From the NCBI GenBank assembly GCA_964613015.1, contig CAZTFP010000029.1:1-15709 (forward strand): a DNA stretch of 15,709 nt, read 5' to 3'. Position 1 is the first letter of the stretch; each line of letters starts with the position of its first letter. Positions 7,914-15,148 of the stretch are shown here, piece after piece. The notes under the pieces were generated by a model that saw only the letters and a list, made by a program, of their open reading frames with translations, ran no database searches and was not told the origin of the DNA. This stretch comes from CAJBLF01 sp964613015 (GTDB lineage: Bacteria; Patescibacteriota; Gracilibacteria; Absconditabacterales; Absconditicoccaceae). Both the position numbers and the translations under genes were made by a program.

Positions 7914-9182
7914 TTATGATTTTTGTTCATCTAAATAATCATCATATCTATTAGCCTTATCATATCATAACATCAATATGTCTTTGTCTTTTACTTTACC
8001 AGCTAATTCCATCGCCGTATAAAATCATGCCTTAGTCGTTCTTCCCCAATCAGACAATTGGTATCTATCATTATCATAATATATGATATCTTGTGGGATT
8101 TCTTGATCCGTTCTTTCTTTGTATTTTGCTTTAACTTGCTGATCTCAAACTAGATAAACATCTTGCACCATATCAACAGAGTTTTCAAAATGTGGAAAAT
8201 ATATTTGATTATTACTTGGAGAAAGTCATGGCATTGAATGCCTTCATAGTTCTCAAGGTTTCATATTAAAATATTTTTCGTATTGTCATGGATAAACTCT
8301 ATCATACATATTTGCTCATTCAAAGGTTTCAAATCAAATTATTTTTGTCCCATGAAGATGTAACGGTCATCAAATCCCTAAAGTATTTGTTCAGTTACCT
8401 ATTCAACTAATGAAATAATCCAAATTTTTGTTATTTTCTTTAAAATTTTGAAGGATAGTATATCATATTTTAGATAAAGCTCTTATAGTAATTTCATTAT
8501 TATCAAAGATTTTTCAGTCTTCATTTAATTTTCCTTGACTATGGCTTAAGAAAAATAGATTTTTATTGTTGATATCTTCTCTATTTCTTATTAAAAATCT
8601 TTTGATAAACATAGGAAATCAATTTGTATACTGTTGAGCATCCGTTAATTGCAATTCTGCTCAATTCTGCTTAACGCTATCCTCTCTAGCTTTTTCTCAT
8701 CATGCTGGAAGGATAATTAGACACGAATATCACAAATCTTTGGCTACTTTTGAACAAGCGATTCATCAACTTCATGATGACGTTTCAAATAATTTTGTTT
8801 TTCATGGAATAATATATCATTTTACTTCATATTCTAGTATTAAATCTAGATAAACCGATGCATAATGATTTTCTCATAAATCATTTTCAAATAATGAGAC
8901 AAAAGAAATTTTATTATTATTGGGTATTTCAAGATTCTTTATCATGTCTTTGAGATCAACCACATGTATTGAACTTTTAAATTTCTCATAGAGTTTTTCG
9001 TATAGTTCCCTTCTTTCTTTTGTTAAAGAGGCCAATTTTTGTTCAGTATCTTTACTTAGCAAAGCTTGTTGATTGGCTAAATTTAAATTACGAAACAAAT
9101 CTGGTTTTGCTCCTAATATTTTTTTTAATTGTTGTTCTTTTTTTGCTCTTATATCAGCAGGCACATTAGAAAGATATGACAT
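7914..9182 (-). CDS. PLP-dependent cysteine synthase / Trp-synthase-beta fold enzyme, possibly lacking the Schiff-base lysine
   Basis: 422 residues with many in-frame TGA codons. Residues 1-95 are a charged helical region without a named domain. From about 100 the fold-type II PLP pattern follows. GYIIPGKTKLFETSSGSGGI (122-141) corresponds to the family's PG-x-T-x-x-E-x-TSGNTG substrate loop, then KDLGYSCLIILPAGGEKARE. GNGTNTLGIGGPL fits the glycine-rich phosphate-binding loop and KIIGFET the following strand. The C-terminus DWGRTTKAGFYTAMELAGK and ILMLGYDKANRY match family ends. Counting back from the PG pair as in CysK, the catalytic-lysine position is occupied by HYAS (106-109), with no Lys. 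Substrate is unknown. It has its own promoter and lies between the GNAT remnant and a metallopeptidase gene. Confidence 0.8.
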
Positions 9183-9217
9183 TATTGTATCTAAAGGTAA
9201 TAAAAGGGGGATAAATT

Positions 9218-9245
9218 ATTATATCCCGTTTAAAAAAGATTGCAA
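9218..9245 (-). promoter_or_regulatory. sigma-70 promoter for the PLP-fold enzyme
   Basis: On the minus strand TTGCAA, a 16-bp spacer and a perfect TATAAT, about 36 bp before the ATG at 9182. Confidence 0.6.
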
Positions 9246-9283
9246 AATTTCTCTATAGTATTATATCTCTTATATTTTCATCA

Positions 9284-10345
9284 CTATTCGATAACTTCAA
9301 AATCAGCATTGTAAAAATCACTTATTAACTGATATCTTTTACTTCTTTTTTGTTGATCATTATTTCAGAAATTAAATTCTTCGAAAGATGTCCATCAGTA
9401 TTCGTTGGGTGCAATATCCAAATAGTATGCTGTTAAACTTTCACACAATTGTTCTTCTAATCAATAAGCATCTTGCCCCTTTTCACCATTACTAATATCA
9501 ATCATATCTTTATCATATATAGATGCATATTTTGTTGTATAGAGAGGTTCTTCTTTCATAGAGAGTAAAAAAGCGTTTCTCCATTCTGCAAAAGTAGACG
9601 TAGAACCATCTTTAAACTTTATAATTAAGGTATTTGCATTAGGAATATCTCTAAACTTAGCAAAAATGGTATGAAAGAACTCGTGAACTAATACATGTTT
9701 TTGGTAAGCTTCTATAGCCTCGTCATTTTTGCTTACATGTGGTGATACACTAGTTTGATAAATAGTTTTTCAATCTTGTGAGGTTCTACCAATTAACATA
9801 AAGCCTCTCTTATAATATTCCTTCATCAATGGATATTTTTTATCTGTTTGAAAGTCTTTCTCTATCTCCTCTTCAGATAATGCAAAAGGGACATTTCGAA
9901 TACTTCCATGAACCCAGTTTCATTCATTATCAAATTGCCAAGGAAGAATAACATTATTTTGATCAGAATAGTCCAATTTTTCTAAATTAGATATATTTAG
10001 AAGAGATAACGGCAAAGTTGTGAGAAAATTATTGGTATTTTCTAAAGTCAAAGTATTAGTTCATGGCAATCTTTGTTCATATGATAAATTTTTAATGGCA
10101 GCTATACGATTTTCTCTTAATATTCTCTCTTCTTCAGACAGAAGAGCATATGCATTTTTTCTTTTTTCTAGATTTTGCTTATAAAGAGGTAAATTATCCT
10201 CTACAAAACGTAAAGTAGAAAGTTCGTTGAGTCTATCTTTATTCTCATCTATCTTCCTTTCTAAAAGAGCTTGAACAATCTGAGAAATAGCGGTATTTTT
10301 GTTTGCACTAGAGTCAGAAACATCAAGGGGTTTAATACGGTTCAT
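9284..10345 (-). CDS. HEXXH zinc metallopeptidase-like protein
   Basis: 353 residues. The first 95 are a charged helical region (LLERKIDENKDRL, LLSEEERILRENRI). The catalytic motif HVLVHEFFHTIFA places HEFFH at residues 221-225. YGLEEQLCESLTAYYLD follows about 75 residues later, so Glu298 or Glu302 could be the third zinc ligand of a gluzincin-type site. No signal peptide or TM segment is visible, so the protein is probably cytoplasmic or released in another way. A consensus -35 promoter precedes it. It lies 101 bp upstream of the PLP-fold gene on the same strand; a functional link is possible but unproven, since that gene has its own promoter. Family beyond HEXXH not recognised. Confidence 0.8.
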
Positions 10346-10372
10346 TTTTTACTGGAATATGAATAAATAATT

Positions 10373-10402
10373 AGAATATATGATTATAATATGGTATGTC
10401 AA
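10373..10402 (-). promoter_or_regulatory. sigma-70 promoter for the metallopeptidase
   Basis: On the minus strand TTGACA, an 18-bp spacer and TATTCT, 27 bp before the ATG at 10345. Confidence 0.55.
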
Positions 10403-10520
10403 TAGATTTAACCTAATATAATATTATATGACCAATAATGGATTTTATGTAAAATACTCAAGTAGCTTGGTTTCTATACAATTTTAATCATCATAATTCT
10501 CACGGAAATATCATCTTTCT

Positions 10521-10612
10521 TCCAAAATAGCAAAAACCCACTCAAGATGATCCTTAGACTGATCCAAATAATCTCTAAAAGACTTTAACATTTTAGTACT
10601 TATCTGAACCAA
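10521..10612 (-). repeat. dispersed intergenic element, copy 4 (microprotein frame intact)
   Basis: More diverged than copies 1 and 2 but alignable without gaps through the coding core. On the minus strand ATG at 10591 opens a 35-residue frame (MLKSFRDYLDQSKDHLEWVF, then AILEERGYFRENYDD) ending with TAA at 10484; one TGA is read as Gly. The upstream stretch GATAAGTACTAAAATG matches copy 1. It lies between the divergent metallopeptidase and DUF1295 genes. Confidence 0.7.
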
Positions 10613-10654
10613 ATGGGTATTCTGAAGGTTTAATGATATCAAATCAGTATAGAT

Positions 10655-10690
10655 AAGCGGGATTTCATGTGTTTGAAATCTTGCTTTTTT
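10655..10690. terminator. hairpin with T tract beside element copy 4
   Basis: Stem AAGCGGGATTTCA/TGAAATCTTGCTT (two G-U pairs) with a 6-nt loop and a trailing T run on the plus strand. No annotated gene ends into it from either side, which suggests that it belongs to the element unit. Confidence 0.6.
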
Positions 10691-10803
10691 ATTATAATAA
10701 AAATCAAGTAAACTCTATGGAAAATTGTATTCATATCAGATTTTCTGTTCAAACCAAATTAAAAAGATAACCTTTCAATAAAAGAAATAATTCTTATTAT
10801 TTA

Positions 10804-10832
10804 TTGAAAATAATATTTATCTTATAGATAAT
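10804..10832 (+). promoter_or_regulatory. promoter of the DUF1295 gene, possibly leaderless
   Basis: TTGAAA, a 17-bp spacer and GATAAT; transcription would start at or very near the A of the ATG at 10839. Confidence 0.4.
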
Positions 10833-10838
10833 AAGACA

Positions 10839-11570
10839 ATGAACCAAATATTCTTGGGACTAACAATAGCTTTGACAATAAATTTATTGATGTTTTTCCC
10901 TGCATATTATTGGAAAACAGATAAGCTGACAGATATCAGCTATTCGTTTACGTTTATAGTATTATCTACAATTATGATCATCTATCATAATACATGGATT
11001 GCTGGCTTGATGATAATTATCCGAGCACTCAGATTATGAATGTATCTACTGATAAGAATAATGAAAATTAAAAGAGATAATAGATTTGATAAAATGAGGA
11101 ATGATCGAAAGAAATTTATACAGTTTTGGTTATTACAGGGAATAACTGTGGCTATAATATCTATCCCACTATTATTGTCTTCAAACAACCATATTTCAAT
11201 AATAGGAATTATCATATGGGGAGGATGACTTTTAATCGAAGCAATTGCAGATTATCAAAAATTTCAACATATTATATATAAGAGACCTAAATGGATTCAA
11301 AATTGACTATGGAAATATTCTAGACATCCAAATTATTTTTGAGAGATAATATGTCGAATAGGAGTTTATATAACAATATTGCCATGACTTTCATTGAACA
11401 ATTCGCTTATAGCTATTATTAGTCCGTTATTTATAATTGTTCTTTTATTATTTGTATCTTGAATTCCACTTTTGGAAAAAAGTGGAATAAGAAAACGAGG
11501 CAATGATGCTTCTTATGAAGAATATGTGAGAATAACAAGTATCTTAATACCACGATTTAGAAAAAAATAA
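10839..11570 (+). CDS. DUF1295 / isoprenylcysteine-methyltransferase-like membrane protein
   Basis: 243 residues with at least six hydrophobic segments. The C-terminal half matches the DUF1295/ICMT/steroid-5-alpha-reductase C-terminal pattern: GGGLLIEAIADYQKFQHI, then LWKYSRHPNYFGEII, where the Gly of YFGE is encoded by TGA (11340-11342). It ends with the usual EKSGIRKRGNDASYEEY signature. ICMT-like members methylate or reduce lipid-like substrates in the membrane; this protein's substrate is unknown. It is the only plus-strand gene between 4.8 and 13.5 kb. The likely -10 (GATAAT, 10827-10832) ends just 6 nt before the ATG, so the transcript may be leaderless. Confidence 0.88.
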
Positions 11571-11690
11571 CATTTAAAAAATATTGAAAAAGGGGTTATT
11601 TACTACATCCTAAAAAAATCTCAAAACATATTGATTTCATCTAAGATTTTCTCGTAATCTAACCCGTAAGGGAAAGAAAACAAATCAGCG

Positions 11691-11757
11691 ATTCCACCAG
11701 CTTAAGAGATTATAATTCTAAACCAATAAAAATCATGATAAAAGTCATGATTTTTTT
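11691..11757 (-). repeat. dispersed intergenic element, copy 6 (truncated)
   Basis: Retains only the part next to the gene end: minus-strand hairpin, then GGTTTAGAATTATAATCTC, TTAAG and GGTGGA. The MLNSF microprotein segment is missing; sequence beyond the GGTGGA is unrelated to the other copies. It follows the nitroreductase stop directly. Confidence 0.65.
11728..11757. terminator. bidirectional terminator between the DUF1295 and nitroreductase genes
   Basis: Stem AATCATGA/TCATGATT with a TAAAAG loop, flanked by T7 on the plus strand and T5 on the minus strand. It lies between two convergent genes and touches the nitroreductase stop codon. Confidence 0.75.
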
Positions 11758-12397
11758 ATTTAATCCAAGTAACAAATTTTTCTTTATCAAATTCTTTAAT
11801 TTTTTTTGGATATTTAGTGGCATACCCAACAAGACATCAATCAATCTGATACTTACCTTTCTCTAAACCGAGAATATCTAGAAATTCCTTATTTTTGGAC
11901 ATTAAGCCACCAGTCGCAGAAAGTAGTTGAAAACCAAGTCATAAGTTTGTTGCAGTAAGCCACATATTTTCCAAAGCGTGAGCTATTGATTGTTTTTCTA
12001 TTGGAGGGAATCATTTCCTCTCAGCTATAATAATATAATAAGGAGCTTGGTACAATGATTGCATACCATTTTCAGAAAGTATTTTTAGTATATTGGCAAA
12101 TGGTCACATTTTTTTCTTCAAAAAGGGTAATAGTTTTAATAATATATTCAAACCTCTAGCGTTCTTTTTAACTGCAGAAAACAAAAGTTTCTGAAGTCTT
12201 TTCATTTTTTCGGAATCTTGATGGATGACAATAATCTTTCTTATATCCCACAATGGAATGCCCGTAGCCCCTCAATAGGGAGCATAAATGGCCGATTCCA
12301 CCAAAACATCAATATCTTGTCTACTCGGAATTTTATCGGTAAAACTTCTTATGGATCTTCTTGTTTTAATTACTTGTTCAAATGTATTGGCAATCAT
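11756..12397 (-). CDS. nitroreductase-family flavoprotein
   Basis: 213 residues. The N-terminus TFEQVIKTRRSIRSFTDKIP has the RRSIR motif (13-17), which contacts the FMN phosphate in this family. It is followed by a SAIYAPYGGATGIPLW segment at the place of the usual A-P-S-x-x-N-x-Q-P-W. APYYIIIAERKG and AHALENMWLTATNLGLGFQL match the central helix and dimer region, and IDGCLVGYA the final strand. Several of the Gly residues are TGA codons. Family members use FMN and NAD(P)H to reduce nitro compounds, quinones or related substrates; the natural substrate is not predictable. The Asn/Gln of the active-site loop is altered, so activity may differ. The gene is convergent with the DUF1295 gene and lies 61 bp downstream of the membrane protein gene. 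Confidence 0.85.
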
Positions 12398-12458
12398 AAT
12401 CGGATTGGTAATAGTATAAATATACTAGATATAGAAACATAAGACAGACACAAGAAAA

Positions 12459-13139
12459 TTATTTATTAAAATATTTATTCACGTAATCCGCTCAATAAAG
12501 ATTAAAGAGTGGGGTTTCATCAACAACTACAGCTAATATTGCTCCATTTGTTTCCCTGGTAATAGTTAAACAACAATAATTTGGAATCTCTTTTTTTGTT
12601 CAAATATATGTAGATATATTTTGGGAAAAATTACTTGGAGCACGTGTACATCAAGGAACAAAACAAGGGCCCTTTCAGGTAATTTTTTCTTGAGTAGAAG
12701 TAGTAGTAATAACTGATGGAGAAGTAGATTGCTGATTATGTCCTAACATATAAGGGAATATAAACACAAAAAGGGTAAAAAGCAAAAACAATAAAAACAT
12801 ATATATTCATCTAACGAATTTAAGAAAAAATAATATGAGAACAATAAGTAATATCCAAAACAAAAAAATTCACAACCATCCCCACACAAAAGTTTTATCA
12901 AAACAAAGTATAAGTCCTAGAAGAGCAACAATACAAATAAGCAACCATCATAAGATAAGTATTCGCAAAGGTTTTTTCTTGGTAATAGGTTCTTTCTCAT
13001 TTTGTACTTTTGATGGTTTTTTGTGTGACTTGTAATGATGTACAAAACTGTTTGTAATTGGATCATATTCAGAAGGACCATCAAAATTTCCTGCTGAAGT
13101 TCCAGATCTAATAATTCATAATTTTTTAAGTGTAGACAT
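12459..13139 (-). CDS. membrane protein of unknown function with Cys-containing C-terminal domain
   Basis: 226 residues from ATG 13139; an in-frame ATG at 13148 would add three residues. The first 60 residues are soluble and likely cytoplasmic (TLKKLGIIRSGTSAGNFDGP, then a Lys-rich stretch). Three hydrophobic segments follow at about 63-135 (LRILILGWLLICIVALLGLI; WGWLGIFLFWILLIVLILFF; MFLLFLLFTLFVFIFPYML). A Ser/Thr linker leads to an outer domain of about 75 residues with four Cys (GPCFVPGCTRAPS; NYCCLTITRE). I recognise no family. A TTGAAT-16-TATATT promoter lies 62 bp upstream. Element copy 5 lies further upstream. Confidence 0.75.
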
Positions 13140-13210
13140 GAATCCCATGCATATAGATAAGTAAATAAAAGAAAGTAATACAACAAAAAAGAACAAATAT
13201 ATATCAAAAG

Positions 13211-13238
13211 AATATATTCTATCTAGACAAAAATTCAA
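13211..13238 (-). promoter_or_regulatory. sigma-70 promoter for the membrane protein
   Basis: On the minus strand TTGAAT, a 16-bp spacer and TATATT, the same hexamers and spacing as the nucleotidyltransferase promoter. Confidence 0.5.
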
Positions 13239-13307
13239 CATAACCTATGTGTTTCTAGTAAAATATTACATTAATCAAAAATAATGAACATATCATCTTT
13301 ATCTAAT

Positions 13308-13393
13308 AATTTCAAAATACGATCAAATATATAGCTTAGCTTGGATAAACTAGCCCTAAAAGAATTTAACATTTTAGCATTTATCTCGAAATA
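13308..13393 (-). repeat. dispersed intergenic element, copy 5 (microprotein frame intact)
   Basis: The most diverged copy, recognised by TAAAAGAATTTAACATTTTAG on the plus strand split around the conserved core. On the minus strand ATG at 13372 opens 33 codons (MLNSFRASLSKLSYIFDRIL, then KLLDKDDMFIIFD) to a TAA at 13271. The Arg6, Leu9 and Asp-Arg positions align with copy 1 without gaps. Confidence 0.6.
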
Positions 13394-13454
13394 ATGAAAA
13401 TCAATTTGAATATATCTAAAAACACAATCAAGGTTATGATCTATTTTATAATGA

Positions 13455-13487
13455 AAAAAGGGTAAAAATTATTTACCCTTTTCTTTA
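13455..13487 (-). terminator. terminator downstream of the Ala-rich secreted protein
   Basis: Stem AAAGGGTAAA/TTTACCCTTT, with T tracts in both directions. On the minus strand it follows the stop at 13537 by about 50 bp. Confidence 0.7.
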
Positions 13488-13536
13488 ATAGGAAACATTA
13501 ATTTATTAATTAGTACTTGCATCTTCTACTTCCTCA

Positions 13537-13983
13537 CTATTTTTTAGCTTTTGCTTTTGCAGCAGCTAATTTTGCTTTTCATTGTGCTTTTGTAAGAGCT
13601 AGCTTAGCTTTATTTACAGCCGTAGAAGCAACCTTTTGGGCTTTCACTGCAGCAGTATATGCAGTATGAGCAGTTTTTTCTGTTGCTAATGCAGCTGGTT
13701 TGTTAGCTTTGGCTGCAGATTTATAAGCTTTGAGTGCATCCTGATACGCTTTTTTAGCTGTAGCAGTAGTAGTTTTAGCTGTAGCTAAATTTGCTTCTGC
13801 TGCATCTAATGCACTTTGTGCTGTAGTTACATCTGAGGTAGTTCAGGTAACGACAGTAGTAGTTGTGACAATAGGAGTTGTTGTTCATGTTGTTGTAGTT
13901 CCAGTACTGTCTGCAAAGGCAAAAACAGATAGACTTGCTCACATGGCAATAGTTCATAGGACTAAGGCTTTTGAAATCTTCAT
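13537..13983 (-). CDS. secreted Ala/Lys/Thr-rich helical protein
   Basis: 148 residues. A signal peptide is clear: MKIS start, hydrophobic core and VFAFA before Asp at about residue 25. A Thr-rich stretch (about 26-58) follows, then a long Ala/Lys/Thr-rich helical region to the end with no Cys or Trp and a heptad-like spacing of Ala (ALDAAEANLATAK; AAKAKAKK at the C-terminus). It resembles low-complexity, histone-H1-like or surface stalk proteins in composition only. No enzyme motif is present. The stop is TAG followed directly by TGA, which is not a stop in this code. The gene has its own near-consensus promoter and a terminator. Confidence 0.75.
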
Positions 13984-14011
13984 GATACTATAGGGATTAA
14001 AATTTAAAAAA

Positions 14012-14040
14012 TATATAGTAAATGTAATTATACATATCAA
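14012..14040 (-). promoter_or_regulatory. sigma-70 promoter for the Ala-rich secreted protein
   Basis: On the minus strand TTGATA, a 17-bp spacer and TATATA, 28 bp before the ATG at 13983. Confidence 0.55.
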
Positions 14041-14286
14041 CCTTAAATTAACCTTAAAAATACTACCCAAAAAATCACATTTTCCCTTATATTAAGTAAT
14101 AAATACGAGATTAGAAACATGTGTTTTTTACCACTATTAGAATATTCTACAAATAGCTCTTTATTCAATAATTTTTACTCCAAACAATATAAATAAGTAA
14201 ACACTATCTCTAAATAATGTAATTATTAATTGATTTACAACAAATATATATTATACATTTCAATATTTATACCTTCAATGAGATAT
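14041..14286. other. intergenic region between divergent genes
   Basis: No gene seen. A weak promoter-like pair for the deacetylase (TTGATT at 14230-14235, 16-bp spacer, TATACA at 14252-14257) is the only feature I can point to. Confidence 0.4.
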
Positions 14287-14973
14287 ATGAAAAAATATAT
14301 AGTAATCAGTATAGTGATACTGATATTTACCATAGGTAAAGTATTTGAAACAAGTGCCCATTATACTGTGCCACATCCAAAATATGTGGCGCTAACATTT
14401 GATGATGGACCAGACCAGACGACAACACCATTATTACTCGATATTTTGAAAGCAAATAATATTCATGCGACATTTTTTATGATAGGAGAACATGCACAAC
14501 AATACCCAGACATAGTAAAACGCGTATATGATGAATGAAATATGATAGGGAATCACACACGAGATCATAGAGACCTCACAAAACTCTCTAGTTGAGAAGT
14601 TATGGACGAAATACAGAAAACACAAGAGATAATAGACAGAATAACGGGATACACACCGATACTATTCAGACCTCCCTATGGCATGCAAAACCGAACGATA
14701 TTACATATCAGTAAACTTGCAGCTATACAATGGTCATTAGATAGCGAAGATTGGAAATTACCATCAAGTGGAGCAATGGTACAACACATTATGAAAAATG
14801 TACATACATGAAGTATTATTTTGATGCATGATACTTTATCATGAACGATACAAACACTACCAAGCATCATAAATGCATTGCAAAAAAGCGGATATACCAT
14901 AGTAACAGTGGGGAAACTACTAGGAGGATATAAATATATCCATTCAGGAAGGATATATCGCAAAGGGAAATAA
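14287..14973 (+). CDS. polysaccharide deacetylase (NodB domain), exported or membrane-anchored
   Basis: 228 residues from ATG 14287; ATG 14278 in the same frame would add three. One N-terminal hydrophobic segment (about 4-20) is a signal peptide or anchor. All five NodB motifs are present: TFDDGPD (37-43, base and metal Asp), HTRDH (90-94, metal His pair), RPPYG (128-132), DSEDW (152-156) and LMHD (179-182). Conserved Gly84 (before NMIGNHT) and Gly175 (before SIILMHD) are TGA codons. Such carbohydrate-esterase-4 enzymes remove N-acetyl groups from peptidoglycan or related glycans using a bound divalent metal. The catalytic set is complete, so activity is expected, probably on cell-wall or external glycans. 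It appears to be a single-gene unit, 175 bp before LemA. Confidence 0.93.
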
Positions 14974-15077
14974 TATATTTCTAAATAAAAAAGGGTATAG
15001 AGATAATAAAGAAAATAAAGTTTTCATATAGAAGAAAAAACGTTGAATAATATCAGTAATATATAATTTTAAAAATA

Positions 15078-15105
15078 TTGTATTTTTATTTCTCATAGAT
15101 ATACT
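15078..15105 (+). promoter_or_regulatory. candidate promoter of lemA
   Basis: TTGTAT, a 16-bp spacer and TATACT, 43 bp before the ATG. Only part of the -35 matches consensus. Confidence 0.4.
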
Positions 15106-15148
15106 GTATAGACAAAACAACTAAATTTTATTTACTAAAAAAATCGTT

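Noticed and set aside
10985..11215. Minus-strand hydrophobic frame of 76 codons
   Set aside because: It is the antisense shadow of a TM segment of the DUF1295 protein.
12218..12442. Plus-strand open frame of 74 codons
   Set aside because: It is antisense to the nitroreductase, which matches a known family in the other strand.
4801..13396. CRISPR array
   Set aside because: The elements are about 100 bp, 0.9-3.3 kb apart with genes between, and diverged; no short regular repeat-spacer pattern.
13775..13957. Minus-strand Cys/Tyr/Asn-rich frame
   Set aside because: It overlaps the Ala-rich secreted protein in another frame; the latter has a signal peptide, promoter and terminator.
14230..14286. 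Upstream TTG start for the deacetylase
   Set aside because: TTG at 14230 lies inside a likely promoter and would add residues before a normal signal peptide; ATG 14287 or 14278 fits better.
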